From Capitulum mitella (Eukaryota > Arthropoda > Thecostraca > Pollicipedomorpha > Pollicipedidae), in NCBI GenBank assembly GCA_030062745.1, contig CP099854.1, forward strand, positions 9,016,014 to 9,080,013: a DNA stretch of 64,000 nt, in the 5' to 3' direction. The position numbers and the translations under genes were made by a program. The notes below the pieces were generated by a model, which saw only the letters and a list, made by a program, of their open reading frames with translations, searched no databases and was not told the origin of the DNA. Shown here piece by piece: positions 21,134 through 32,609 of the stretch (position 1 is the stretch's first letter; each line of letters begins with the position of its first letter).

Positions 21134-22047
21134 AAGACAGACCTTTCATGGGTTGAAAGAATTGCAAAAGTCGATTAGGTGATCTTAGGTCAGACCACGA
21201 ATTCAGGTGAAGGCCAAAAGTCAAACATTATTTTCGAACACAGAACTTCCGTTCTAATCACCTCAGCCAAAGACCGGGAAAAAATAAAAAAAAGGTCATT
21301 CCATTCTCTACCGTTACACTAAGTTTCAAGCTGATATCAGGTCAGGTCAAGGACAGATGACCAAACACGTGCTGGAGCGCACTCCTTTCTTGTAGAAGCT
21401 TACGGATGAAACGTCGCCAATTTCCTGTTCATTGCCTAATTCAAGGCTAAAATGACACTACACAATGTCGGAGATGACCGCACGCACATTCCTATGGTTT
21501 CTGTCTCCCAGGTCATCTGAGATCACTGACCTAAGATGATCATTATTGATCTTGGTACACCTTTGCTGCCAAAACCTGCATTCTGGGATATTTTTATGCT
21601 GATATCGAATTCATCGCTCAAAATTATGTAGGTATGATACACAGTGGGAAAATAAGTTTCAAGGCAAAATGGGCCCGGTGGGTTTCGCCTTCAAGCATTC
21701 CGTGAAGTAAAGGTGAAGCATTACGTGCACTGCCGGCGTACTATTATGAGGAAGCTGAAGCATGTAATGAATCGCGTATTTTTCAGTGCTAAACACTTGA
21801 ATTAGCGGCAAAATTGTACCGGCTGACAGAAACTGGCCATGTGGGGCACATTTTTGTGATTTTCGTTTTGTTAGGTAGCTTTAGGCTAGCAACCTATGTT
21901 GGCCTAAGATGACCTTGGGTGACTTTTGTAGCAAAAAATGTAATATGTTGGGTTTTAAGGAGCCAGATTCAAATTCGACGTCGAAATTTATCTTGACAGA
22001 CCACAAAACAAGGTATATGACACTTCGTCAAATGATAGCCAAATGGC
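21134..22047. other. AT-rich intron sequence, no gene seen
   Basis: AGGTCA-type motifs recur (TTAGGTCAGACC, CAGGTCAGGTCAAGG), as in the TTAA elements, so this may be a decayed element. No terminal repeat was found. Confidence 0.35.
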
Positions 22048-23223
22048 TTAACCCCTGCCCGACTGGTACTCGGAGCTGATCACGCCCAACGGTCAGTCAG
22101 ACGATAAAAATAAGCGTACAGTTGGAAAGCTCGTCACAAGCAGAACTCGAAACTGGTCTCATTCTTAGTTTTGGATAATATGTAAGCCATTTACACCCTA
22201 TATATGTTTTCTCATAGCCGCCTGCATGAAACAGAGAAATGGCCTGGATTCCAAGGGCTACAATCAATAAAGTCTAGGTAAATACACCAATGAACGGGTA
22301 AAGGTCCGCAGATGCCGATACGCGCTTAATTTCCTTGATTTGTTCAATATATACGACGAAACGTTGAGTTAAAGACACGGCGATTTTTGCGCTGACTGCC
22401 GGGGGGGGGGACGCCGGAGCCGAATGCGGTATGAAATTAAGGGGAATTGATTTTGGCGTTTTTGTTTATTTTTGGGACATGAGCTTTTCCATGTAATCTT
22501 TATTAATCCCTGTGGTGTTTGCGATGGTTTCTGATACCTAGATTTTCAAAAAAACTAATTAGTTATCAATCTATACAATTCCGGAGCTTTATTCTCGAGA
22601 GCCTGTTTATTTCCAAAACATGCAATTTTTGAAACATTTTTGAACTTCCTGGTATTACTTGCAACTGCGCGAGGCAGTTCTGCCATTGTCTGCCCGTTCT
22701 AAGTAATTTATCGCTGATTTTGACGAAGGCCTATTTTGGATCATAACAATTATTCGTGACCTGACCTCAGGTCAATGGCTGGAAGTCACTGTGGAAGTCA
22801 TTGATACCTTGACCATTGACAACTAGTTGTTTGCACCATCCCACACTAGAAATGTTTTAAAAAATTTCGTAAATTTCCCCCCAAAAAACAACGACATGTC
22901 TTGAAAATGGCGTTGCCTTGAGGTCAATTGCGCGTAAAATTCCAAAAAATCTGAGATAGATTTATTGCATCTATCAATATCTCTAATCCCTGAAAGCATG
23001 ATTGTGAACGCTGTACAGGATGCTTAACTTTTTCGGACATAGGTCTGTTTGACATGGCCTAGGTCAGAAACCTGACTTGACCTGAGATAAAACCTTCGGC
23101 ACAAGGTGTAAAAAGGATCGGGCACAAGGTACACAAAATGTCGTGGCACTGCGTTTGTTCGTTCTTTTGCAGTCTTGAAAAAAAAACGTCAGGGGGGAAC
23201 GGTCAACCCCCTTATTCGGTTAA
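22048..23223 (+). mobile_element. TTAA-flanked element, family 2, copy 1
   Basis: TTAA at both ends. The left end begins TTAACCCCTGCCCGACTGG; the right end has a G-run and GGTCAACCCCCTTATTCGG before TTAA. Inside are GTTGGAAAGCTCGTCACAAG and ACGTTGAGTTAAAGACACGG, landmarks shared with the other family 2 copies. No open reading frame for a transposase. Confidence 0.8.
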
Positions 23224-23599
23224 CTCGAGATGAAGTCCTGGTTTGATCATTATTGCTGAGCTTTTGATCATTATTGCTGAGCTTGCATTGCTAAGCTTCC
23301 CAGGTTGTGTACTTTCTGTTGCAGTTTTTTGCACCTTACAAATATGGCTACTGCATTTTCGCGCTGTGACGAACGATTTTTGCGGCATCAGCAAAAGTCC
23401 AGTGAGTCGCACCGTGACCCTGTTTGACCTCATTTGGCCTTAAGGTTAACATTTTAGAACCATGAAACGTTTACACAGGAATCATATATTTATATACATA
23501 TATATGTATGTAAGTACTGATCGTTAAAGATGACAGGACCTTTGTTGTTAATGATCTTCGTAGAGAAGTTTTCAGTTTTGCGGAGCAAGCGCTTGTTCT

Positions 23600-23895
23600 C
23601 TGGGCTGTTTCCTGAGAACTGACAAAATTAATCATAGCAAAAAGAGTTCATCTAGTTAATCACATAGAAGACCTGGCGTATTTTGTATTTCTGTCCAAGT
23701 TTCGTCAAATATTTGGCATTATCGAAACTTTCTGAGTAACACTAGATATCGGGAGTAAGGTTAAAAAGAAAGCCTGGCAAACTTATAACACGCAAATAAA
23801 CTGCCTCTCGTCGTCGTCTGCGTCTCTTTACTATCCGTGGGCCCAACGGGGCTCCTTTGTAGAGGGCTAGGATTCCCCGCGCTTTAACCTACCTG
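23600..23895 (-). mobile_element. Outer arm of the inverted Penelope-like pair (left)
   Basis: This segment is the reverse complement of about 30055-30410: for example GAGTAACACTAGATATC and GGGCTAGGATTCCCCGCGC appear inverted there. It forms the outer end of an inverted pair of elements and is interrupted at 23896 by a family 4 element. Confidence 0.6.
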
Positions 23896-25172
23896 TTAAC
23901 ACGCGCATTGAAAGGGGGGTTCCCACCTGTTTTTCTTAAATATCTCGACAACGGATCGGATCTTGTTTCTGGTGCTTTACGAAATTTATGGCAATTGAAT
24001 AACTCGTCGGATGACGCAGGAAAATCGGGAATCGGCCGGAAATTTTTAAAGTTTCAAGCATTTGAAGTCAGGCAAGCATAACAAAAACGACGGTTGACGC
24101 TGACAAATGTGAACTTTGTGAAAGAACCAGCGTTCTACCTAAGATAACCGTTTGAGCACAATCACGCGACGTCATTTGGGCATAAGTGATGGATGTACCA
24201 AGACCAAAGTCAGGGTCCATAGGGGTAGAGGTCATCAAAGGTCAAGGTCAAACAGCTTGTGGCCTGATCCAGATTTGCTTTGCGACATGTCGGTTTGTAT
24301 GAAATACACATTCAAAGACCCTAATAAAAACACGTGTACGCACACTGATACGCTTACAAATACCAGGATCAGTGAAGGTCAAGGCCATTAAAGGTTAAGA
24401 TCAAATATATTGTGACCCGGTCCAAATTTGCTTTGCGACATGTCGATTTGTATGAAATATGCATTCAAGGACTTTAATAAAAACGCGTTTGCGCACATGG
24501 ATACGCTTACATATATGCAAACGTCATCTCTATTCAAGGTCATCTAGGGTCAAGGGCAACTATTTTGTGACGTGGTCCAGATTTGCTTTGCCATTTGCCA
24601 ATTTGTATGAAATCTGCATTCAAAGACCCTAGTAAAAACACGTTGACACATTGATACAAGTATATACGTATATACATACATAAACAAAAACGCTGGAAAT
24701 GACCAAATGTATCGATGTTGACTACCTTCGCTGAAAATGCGCCAAAAGATCGTGTTTCGTCCTTCTTTACACTCGAGCTGCCCCATGTTGCTCGAAATCT
24801 GATCTGCAAAAGATGGAAAACTGACGTCGTAGGTCAATGACCTGAAATGACCTGGACCCGAAATCCTGAGTGAAGACACCAAATGGATGGAAGTTGTCGT
24901 ATTCCTCGTTGTAAATGCCAAACAAACAGCCTTTTCCCGTTTCGTTCGAGAACTTGTATGGAACTGCCTGTGCGGGCCGAGAAAGTGTCAATAGTTGATC
25001 TTTCCACTCCATTTGACCTTAAAGATATTGGCCTAAGGTCATACAAGATTTAACACAATGTAAATCGTTATAGCCCCACCCTATCCATCAAATTTCATGT
25101 CTCTGGCTTCTTCCGTTGCTGAGATCAGAGGGGGCCACTCGAGCACATACAGTGGTATCTAAGTGCCTCTTA
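23896..25172 (+). mobile_element. TTAA-flanked element, family 4, copy 1
   Basis: It starts TTAACACGCGCATTG with a G-run, followed by AAATATCTCGACAACGGATC, and matches 52631-53936 throughout. It contains the TCAAGGTCA-rich middle part. The last about 35 bp differ from copy 2 and read like Penelope-element sequence (TCGAGCACATACAGT, also at 26409), so its right end is rearranged. The TTAA at 25170 is shared with the next element. Confidence 0.7.
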
Positions 25173-26387
25173 ACCTGTTCCCGACTGGGGGGCAGTTGAC
25201 CGCCCCCCTAAGATTTTTCTGGGATTGCGAGAGAACGAACAAACACAGGAACACGAAACTTTGTGCACCTTTTGCTTCATCCTTTTTAGATCTTGTGTCA
25301 ATATTTTGACCTCAGGTCAGGTCAGGTGCCTGTTCTAAGTCAGGTCAAACAGATCTATGTCAAAAAAAGTTTAGCGCCCTGTAACGTTTTCGCAAAACAA
25401 GATATCTCAGTAACACTTTGAGGTATTAGTAATCTTGATAAATGAACAAATCTGCTTTCTCAATTTTTCAGAATTTTCCAGCCATTGCCCTAAGGTCAAG
25501 CCCATTTTTAAGACATGTCGTTTTTTCGGAAATTGACGGAATGTTTCATAACGTTTTTATTATGCAGTGAAGTAGACATCTAGTTACCGTCATTGGGCAA
25601 AGTATCAATGACTTCCAGCCATTGACCTGAGGTCAGGTCACGAGTAACTGTAGTGAGCCAAATTGTACCAACGTCAAAATCAGCGATGAATTACTCAGAA
25701 TGGGTAGAAAATGGCAGAACAAGCTTGCACAGACTTAAGTAATACCAGGAACCTCAAAAAGTTTGAAAAAATAACATATTTTGGAAATAAACAGGCTCTC
25801 GCGAATAAAGCTCCGCCATTTGTGCAGATTGGTAACTAATGAATTTTCCCAAAATTTAAGCATGAAAACCCATCACAATAACCACTAAAATCAATCAAAT
25901 TTACATGAATAGGTTTTCTGGCAAAAATAAAGGAACGCTAAAATTAGTTCCCGTCAGTTTGTTACTGCATACGGTTACGGCGCACGCCGACGCGAGAATT
26001 GCCGTGTCTTTAACTCAACGACTGAATACGATTGAAACGATTGCACGACTGAATTGCATATTGAAGAAATCTGGGAAATTAGATGTGTATCGGCATTTGC
26101 GGACCTTTATTTGTGCGCTGGTGCCTCTACTTAAGCGTTTTTAGTCACAGCCCTTGAGATTCAGGCCATTTCTCGGCCTCATGCAGTCGGCTATGAGAAA
26201 ATGTATATAGGACGTAAATTGCTTGCATATTATCTAAAACTAAAAATGAGACCAGTGTCGAGCCCTACTCGTCACAAGCTTTCCAACGGTGTACTTATTT
26301 TTATCGTGAGTTAGAGGGGGGGCGGCCAGCTGCCCCCCTTCCCATTCTCTCATGGTCGTAACCGACCGACGGTCGTGTGCGGGTTAA
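25170..26387 (-). mobile_element. TTAA-flanked element, family 2, copy 2
   Basis: It starts TTAACCTGTTCCCGACTGG and ends GGTCGTGTGCGGGTTAA, with G6/C6 hairpins just inside both ends (about 25188-25211 and 26310-26338, loops containing CAGTTGACCG and GGCCAGCT). It is inverted relative to copy 1. No open reading frame of note. Confidence 0.85.
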
Positions 26388-27480
26388 TGTCACGTCTAGA
26401 GTCGGCCTCGAGCACATACAGTCGTCTTACATCGCGACATCTGTCTTTGATCGTGGTGTTTTCTAACATTTGTTGGTCGGTGAATCGCTTGCCGTGGTGG
26501 GATTCAATGAGTGTTTTTGGGCCGCCGCTTTGCATATGCAGTGTAATGTGTCTGTTGAATGAGGTGTTCGTCATTCCCATGTAATTACCGGTTGGACAAA
26601 ATGCACAGTCTCCGAGAGGGCATTTGCAACTGTAGATTACTTCGGATTGTTTCAGTAGAGGTTTGTCACGTGCCGGATTGTTTGTCATAAGAAGGGAACG
26701 TGTCGTGGGATTTTGGTATTGGATAGTCAGTCTCAGCTGGTCCCTTGGGGACACTGGCTTACAGTGCCTCCTGACGATGGATCGGAGGGCTTTTTCATCG
26801 ACTTTACAGGCCGGCGACATGCTAATTTTTTTAGAATAGTTTGTGTATTGTAGCGTCCTGTGATATGACAGCGTGGGTTTGAACATGTTTGGTGATCGCG
26901 TCACGTTTGTGCTTGTCGACGTGCTGAGCAGGGTAACTATTGTTGGCCAGCATTTGTTGCAATCTCAGTAACGCTGTGTGTGCGATTTGCCATGATGAAC
27001 AATGCATTAGCGCCCTGTTCGCATCTGCTTCTATGACGTTTTCTTTATACCTGCCAGGACAGCGGCTCGAGCCGTTTAAGCATCTACCCGCGTCTGTTGG
27101 CTTGCGGTAGACTATGGTTACAAATGATCCGCGGCTGCCATCCAGGAGTGCATCAATAAAGCTGATCAGGTCTTCTACGCTTTATTTGGTAGTAAACTCT
27201 AGTCCTGACTTCTGTTAATTGGGTTTTGAGTTATGACAGGACTTGGTGTCCACTTACGTCTACAAGGATGTCGTTTACGTAACGGCAAAACAAAATTGGA
27301 CTTTCCACGTCACCACTGTCCAACACGGTTTGCTCAACATGAGCCATGAACGCCTGGGAGAACATGACACCCAACGGTGACGCCATTGCGATACCGTCCG
27401 CTTGGCAAGAAAAGGTTCCGCTATGGAGCGGAAAGGGGCTCTGGTGGTGCACAGGCATAACATCGCTCGCATGATCTCAA
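26388..27480 (-). pseudogene. Penelope-like retroelement, decayed reverse transcriptase and GIY-YIG nuclease (minus copy)
   Basis: The minus strand encodes in order a reverse-transcriptase core (DGIAMASPLGVMFSQAF, then CRYVNDILV at the catalytic box), the thumb region (VTIVYRKPTDAGRCLN, CPGRYKENVIEADANRAL, MHCSSWQIAHTALLRLQQ) and a GIY-YIG endonuclease with its cysteine cluster (YSCKCPLGDCAFCPTG, NYMGMTNTSFNRHITLH). These identify a Penelope-like element. The frame is broken in several places and the 5' part is missing, so it cannot act. Known members insert through this nuclease and often form inverted or tandem partial copies, as here. It ends at a TTAA occupied by the neighbouring family 2 element. 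Confidence 0.88.
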
Positions 27481-27620
27481 GCGCACCTGGCAAGGGTACC
27501 TTGAGACAAGCCCTGCACATATCATGCGAGCGATGTTATGCATGATCTCAATGATACCTGGCAAGGGTGCCTTGGAATAATTTCTGCAAATATCATGCCC
27601 GAGCGAAAAAAGGTGCCTGA
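27481..27620. other. Junction of the head-to-head Penelope-like pair
   Basis: The two inverted copies meet here. GCAAGGGTACCTTGAGACAAG mirrors sequence on the other side, and a short block around GCGAGCGATGTTATG is repeated three times in changing orientation (about 27457, 27517 and 27527). Confidence 0.6.
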
Positions 27621-27814
27621 GCGGTACCTTTTTCTACTAAGCGGACGGTATCGTAATGGCGTCACCGTTGGGTGTCATGTTCTCCCAGGCGTTCATGGCT
27701 CATGTTGAGCAAACCGTGTTGAACAGTGGTGACGTGGAAAGTCCAACTGTGTATTTCCGTTACGTCCTTGTAGACGTAAGCGGACACCAGGTCCTGTCAT
27801 AGCTCAAACCCCGA

Positions 27815-29035
27815 TTAACCCTATTCCCGGAGGGCTAGACGGTATGGCCAAATCCCGGCAGGGGGGGGCGGATTCGGCCCCCCCTGAGATCTCGAGAACT
27901 ACTTGTCCGATTTCATCGCAACAAACGGCAATCGATTTGCCGTGACGTGGACTACATTTTTATAAAAAGAAATTTGCAAAATTTCGAAATTTGTGGATAC
28001 AGGGGGGCAAAAATGTCAAAATGGGGGGTACTTTTTGACTTCTTATAACTCCGTTGTTTATGGACCGATTTCGATGAAACTGGCATCAATCGAGAGATTA
28101 TGGATAGGGCTTTTACCATGGGCATGCAAATTTGAAATTTTGAGAAAATTCATGGGCGTTCACAGGGTTTCAAAAATAGGGGGATTAGTTTTCTAATAAC
28201 GGAATGAACAAAAGAGGCCAAAACACTTTTTTGGCTTCTGCTAGTCATGTTATGCTAAAGAAGAACAAATCGCATTACAATGTTTGTATAATGTTAGCAT
28301 AGGCGGTGCCAGGGACATAAAAAAGGGGAACTGTCATGGTCACACGTTCTTCAGATCAACTTGTGACCTTTGGCCTTAAATGACCTCCAGTGACCTTGGG
28401 GTCACCTGGAATGATGTCGCGTGCATTCAATATTATCTGTAAACGGTTTTAATCGATTAAACTCACTCCATTCCAAAAAATTCATTTTTTGGCTCTTGCG
28501 ATATAGGGTACGTGCACTGACATTTTAGGTCATAGCTCCGTGATCCGACCTGATATCAAGCTGAAACCTAGTACACAAGTAGAGGGCATCTTTCTACGTC
28601 ATATATATCCCGGGTTTGGCATTTGAAAAAACGGCGCCGAAATTATTGCGAAAAAAACAAATTTTGACTTTTGACCTTGATCTGACCTTGTAAAAAGATT
28701 TCAAATAAACAAAATTATATATGCACATTGCCCAACTATTTAGCTATATATTTATATAAAGTTTTAAGTTCTATCTTAAAAACTCTGTTTTTGGCAGACA
28801 TTTTCCTTTTACCCTCAACATGGCCAAAAATGACCTGAGGTGCCTCCCAAAAACGTTGCCTGGCTCCGCCCCTGAGCAAAATAGAATTTCGAAATTTTGT
28901 CACGGCGCGTAGAAGGAATAGCTAGGAAACGTCACCAAGTTTCGTGAAGCTGCGTTAAAAAGCCTGGAATTGGCAAGCAAAAAACCCGAGGGGGGGGGGG
29001 CGGATTCCGCCCCCTCCTGCCGGGAATAGGGTTAA
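27815..29035 (+). mobile_element. TTAA-flanked element, family 1, copy B
   Basis: Bordered by TTAA on both sides, with TTAACCCTATTCCCGG and CCGGGAATAGGGTTAA ends, G-run/C-run hairpins inside each end and GAGATCTCGAGAACTAC near the left. It sits in the plus Penelope copy; the minus copy has a single TTAA at the same position (near 27213), so this is a clear insertion. Confidence 0.92.
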
Positions 29036-29337
29036 AACAGAACTCAGGACTAGAGTTTACTATCGAATTAAGACATGATGAGATTGGGAGATCAGCTTTG
29101 ATCAGCTTTCTTGATGTACTCCTGGATGGCAGCAGTGGATCATTTGTAACCACAAATGATCTATCGCAAGCCAACAGACGCGGGTAAATGCTTAAACGGC
29201 TTGAGCCGCTGTCCTGGCAGGTATAAAGAAAACGTCATAGAAGCAGATGTGAACAGGGCGCTAATGCATTGTTCATCATGGCAACTCGCCCACAAAGCGT
29301 TACTGAGATTGCAATAAATGCTGGCCAACAATAGTCA

Positions 29338-29460
29338 CTCATATATAATATAATATAATAATATATAACAATATATATAATATAATATATAATATATAAA
29401 TATAATAATATATAGTAATATATATAATATAATATATAATAATACTCAATAATAGTTACA
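29338..29460. repeat. AT-rich array inside the Penelope-like copy
   Basis: Irregular TATAATATAATAATATA units expand what is unique sequence (AACAATAGTTAC) in the other copy. Confidence 0.85.
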
Positions 29461-30054
29461 ATACCTGCTCAGCTCGTCGACAATCACCAACGTGACGCGA
29501 TCACCAAACATGTTCAAACCCACGCTGTCATGCCACAGGACGGTACAATACAAATACAAATACAAACTCTTCTAAAAAATTAGCATGTCGCCGGCCTGTA
29601 AAGTCGATGAAAAAGCCCTCCGATCCATCGTCAGGAGACACTGTAAGCCAGTGTCCCCAAGGGACCAGCTGAGACTGACTATCCTATACCAAAATCCCAC
29701 GACACGTTCCCTTCTTTTGGCAAACAATCCGGCACGTGACAAACCTCTACTGAAACAATCCGAAGTAATGTGAAGTTACAAATGCCCTCTCGGAGACTGT
29801 GCAATCCGTCCAAACGGTAATTACACTGGAATGACGACCACCTCACTCAACAGACACATTACAATGCGTATGCAAAGCGGCGGCCCAAAAACACACACTG
29901 AATTCCACCATGGCCAGCGACTCACCAGACAACACACGTTAGGAAACACGATCGTAGACAGATGGCACGATGTAAGACGACTGTATGTACCCGGGGCCGT
30001 CTAACATGGACTCATTCATTAACTAATTAACATTAATTAATTAACGGACAGGTT

Positions 30055-30430
30055 AATGCGCGGGGAATCCTAGCCCTCTAGGTAGGAGCCCCGTTCGACC
30101 CACAGATAGTACAGAGACCCAGACTCAGACTGCAGCGAGAGACGATGTATTTGCATGTAATTTGTTTGCCAAGTTTTTACTTTAAAGCTCCCTATGGACA
30201 CTAAGCAGGTACTGTATTTTGTGAAAAACGAAATAAAGTACTCTGACGCCCAACATTTTTCCTCATAAGTCGCGGTAATACATTTTAGCATGGTGTAATC
30301 TCATTAATAATCCCATCGCAAGCCATGCTTGGTGTTAACTGATGTTGTTCTGTGATATCTAGTGTTACTCAGGAAGTCCTGATAATGTCAAATGTTTGGC
30401 GAAACGTCGGAAGACATAAAATTCTGTGTC
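30055..30430 (+). mobile_element. Outer arm of the inverted Penelope-like pair (right)
   Basis: Reverse complement of 23600-23895 in patches (GCGCGGGGAATCCTAGCCCTC, GATATCTAGTGTTACTCAGG). It ends with GCGAAACGTCGGAAGACAT, a motif typical near such element ends. The end lies about 35 bp from the splice donor of the exon at 30463. Confidence 0.6.
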
Positions 30431-30462
30431 ACCAAGCGCCGTGTTTTGTCTCAAACTCTCAC

Positions 30463-30788
30463 CGGATCCGGAAAGTCGAGGATCCCTGTTAAACTCGGCT
30501 TCGCGCTGAACTGTATGACGCCCGTAGCTGGGTTCACAAGGGTCACGGTGACGTACTTCGAGGCGTCAAAATGATCCGCTGTGTCAGTTCCAGTGCAGCT
30601 TATCGCTGAAACAGATGTGCCATTTTCTTCAACACAACACACAACGCCGTTTCGGAAGCTGTCTTCATTGTTTGGATCACAAAAACATCCTAGGAAGCCT
30701 TTGGGTTTGTAGACAGTCGCATTGTCATAGTAGTCGTCATTGTTCCGTCTGTCATTGGAAAGCGAGAACTTTAGTGGCAACACTAGCA
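30463..30788 (-). CDS. Cadherin-like gene, exon 2: cysteine-containing N-terminal ectodomain
   Basis: Exon 2 is 326 bp (two bases plus 108 codons). It has a pyrimidine-rich acceptor ending in TATCAG and a donor GTGAGA directly after a Pro codon (phase 0). The protein begins LVLPLKFSLSNDRRNND and contains a cluster of five cysteines (GCFCDP, VVCCVEENGT, AISCTGT) and two N-glycosylation sequons (DNAT, ENGT), as expected for a secreted domain. It ends TGILDFPDP. I do not recognise this as a cadherin repeat or any other named domain. The inverted Penelope-like pair ends about 35 bp beyond the donor. Its start phase matches exon 1, but its end phase (0) does not match the next visible exon (14335-14519), so an exon is missing downstream. 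Confidence 0.8.
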
Positions 30789-30859
30789 CTGATACATTGG
30801 GGCGAAAGGAAAAAACATGGCATGTATAATCGAGCAATCGCACAGCATTTAAATATAAC

Positions 30860-31064
30860 GGTCACCACGGTAAACACTCCAGTCCATCGCGACCACCGTC
30901 CCTCGGCCACTCCGAGTCACACTCTCGCTCTCTCGGGTCAGGTGAGCACCATCCTGGACTTCTTGACCTCGGTGAATCCTGCTGCAGAGAGCTGCGGCAG
31001 CTCGGGCAGCTTAAGCAGCCGGAGCTCCGTTCTCACGAGGGACAGCAGGAGCAAGCCGGCGTGA
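30860..31064 (+). CDS. Possible plus-strand exon inside cadherin intron 1
   Basis: A GC-rich stretch contains a good acceptor (AATCCTGCTGCAG) followed by ESCGSSGSLSSRSSVLTRD, then SRSKPA and TGA, and upstream a consensus donor (GGTCAG then GTGAGC at 30939-30944). It could be the end of a nested plus-strand gene. On the minus strand the same DNA reads a leucine-rich stretch (HAGLLLLSLV) before a GT donor, so the strand is uncertain. Confidence 0.2.
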
Positions 31065-31372
31065 GGTGGCCGGCTGACACGGGTCGACACACCACCGCGC
31101 GGTGAAGCCGCTGCTTAGGGCGTAGGGCGTAGGGTGCCACGGAGCGACGAAACGGGATATGCATCGTCACAGCACTGCGCTCGGCTGGGGCCATTTCAGC
31201 TCCTCCGGAAGTGAGGCATGCATGCCGAGCAGAAGCACAAAGTAGGAGACGTTTCTTCGTCTTTCGTAGACACCGAGAGTCGACTCGGTGACTCGCGTCA
31301 TCATTGTTTGATTGTTTTTTTTTTAAGATGCTGCTTACGAATAAGAACGCTACTGATCTATTGGATCCATAC

Positions 31373-31375
<3 letters not shown>

Positions 31376-31424
<49 letters not shown>
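31376..31424. repeat. TA microsatellite
   Basis: An uninterrupted (TA)n array of about 24 units. Confidence 0.95.
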
Positions 31425-31426
<2 letters not shown>

Positions 31427-31439
31427 CATACTACTAGAC

Positions 31440-31860
31440 CTACTAGATTCGTCATGCGTGTTGGAACTATAGAGCAGTTATGTACACCCGTTGGCAATGC
31501 TTCATGGTGGAGAGGTAATATTCCCAACTACAAAAACGATTATGCTGCCAAAGCCGTGTCGTCAAAGAGCCCACCCGGTGCGACCCTGCGTTTCCGGTTT
31601 TGTCCGGACCGCGCCTCCATACCTAACCCTTATCTTCCCAGTGGAGACAGCGAAAAGTGGGAGACTGTCGTTGAGATTGCTGCCTCCCTCTCTGAACGGA
31701 AATTCTGCGTTAGCCCTGCAGCCTTGCATGGAAGTAAGTGACTTAAGAGTATTTACCGCCACTCCTACCCCCGACGTTGGGACCTTCCGCCGTATGGGCT
31801 TCCCAGCGTACTTCAAGAACCGATTAAACATCCTTGAAAACGTTAACCGTTCCTAAAGGC
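31440..31860. other. Stop-poor region, possible coding remnant
   Basis: Frames on both strands stay open for 90-145 codons, for example plus SWWRGNIPNYKNDYAAKA with SEKWETVVEIAASLSERKF, and minus RKVPTSGVGVAVNTLKSL with NLNDSLPLFAVSTGKIRVRY. A consensus donor GGAA-GTAAGT occurs on the plus strand near 31732. I cannot choose a strand or name a family; a mobile-element origin is as likely as a gene. Confidence 0.25.
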
Positions 31861-32209
31861 CATAGGCCTCAAACGGCCAGCACTGGTCGCAGAGGCTTGA
31901 CTTCTTTACAAACATCAAACCGGAACGGCGATGCTTGGAAGGCAATGTTCCACGTTCAACGTGCTTTGAGTTCAAAAGGCCCAGTTATAGCCTGTAGTCT
32001 CAAAAACCCAGGTGCAATACAGATTTATTCTCGAAACAACACACTTTTGCGGGTTAAATTCGATTTCTCGCGGTTTTACCGCGTGTCCCGTTTGACCGAC
32101 TGCGTTCATTGGCATACGTAGGCCCCATACTAACGCTATACCCGTAGGGGATGGCCGGGGGCTTCAGAAGTCCTTCCTCTGTTCTTTTTTTGCACGCTGA
32201 TCCCAGGGT

Positions 32210-32600
32210 TTTCGAAGGAGGTTTATGAAATTCGGTAGCTTTTTCTATCTGCCCTTTCTACGTACTGCGCCAAATTTTCATAACTTTATTCCGTCCAGGA
32301 GTGGAACCAAGTCAGATTATCGTGAGTCATCTCCAATTATTTTGGAATTGCTGAAGGTAAAAGAAAAATGACTGCCAGAAATAGAAGTGTTAAATGGAAT
32401 TTAAAACGGCACATAAGTATATTAACCACCGCGGGATGACGTGGGTGAATGCCATCCCCCTGCCCAGCAATGTCTCCGGGACCACAGCAAAACGGTGCAC
32501 GCAACGCCGTGAAATTTGGCATAACTGATGACACATCTACGGCGCTTGTTTTTAAAAAAGTCACCTCAGGTGGTCTCAGGACACGGAGCTATGACATCAT
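32210..32600 (-). mobile_element. Family 1 TTAA element, degenerate fragment
   Basis: The text around GGGTTTTCGAAGGAGGTT, ACGTACTGCGCCAAATTTTC and AAAAATGACTGCCAGAAAT matches the left third of reverse-oriented family 1 copies (compare 350-560). Ends are lost. Confidence 0.6.
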
Positions 32601-32609
32601 TACTAAGGG

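Larger units (their letters stand above)
27621..30054 (+). pseudogene. Penelope-like retroelement, decayed (plus copy), split by a TTAA element
   Basis: This is the mirror image of 26388-27480. The reverse-transcriptase part (27640-27800, GCGTCACCGTTGGGTGTCAT) is cut by a family 1 element at 27815-29035, then the thumb and nuclease parts follow (29036-29335, 29462-30000; MSPACKVDEKALRSIVRRH at 29585). An AT-rich array at 29338-29460 is a second interruption. Stops and frameshifts are frequent. Confidence 0.82.

Noticed and set aside
20579..21224. Long open frames across the N run
   Set aside because: They are mostly unknown residues created by the gap.
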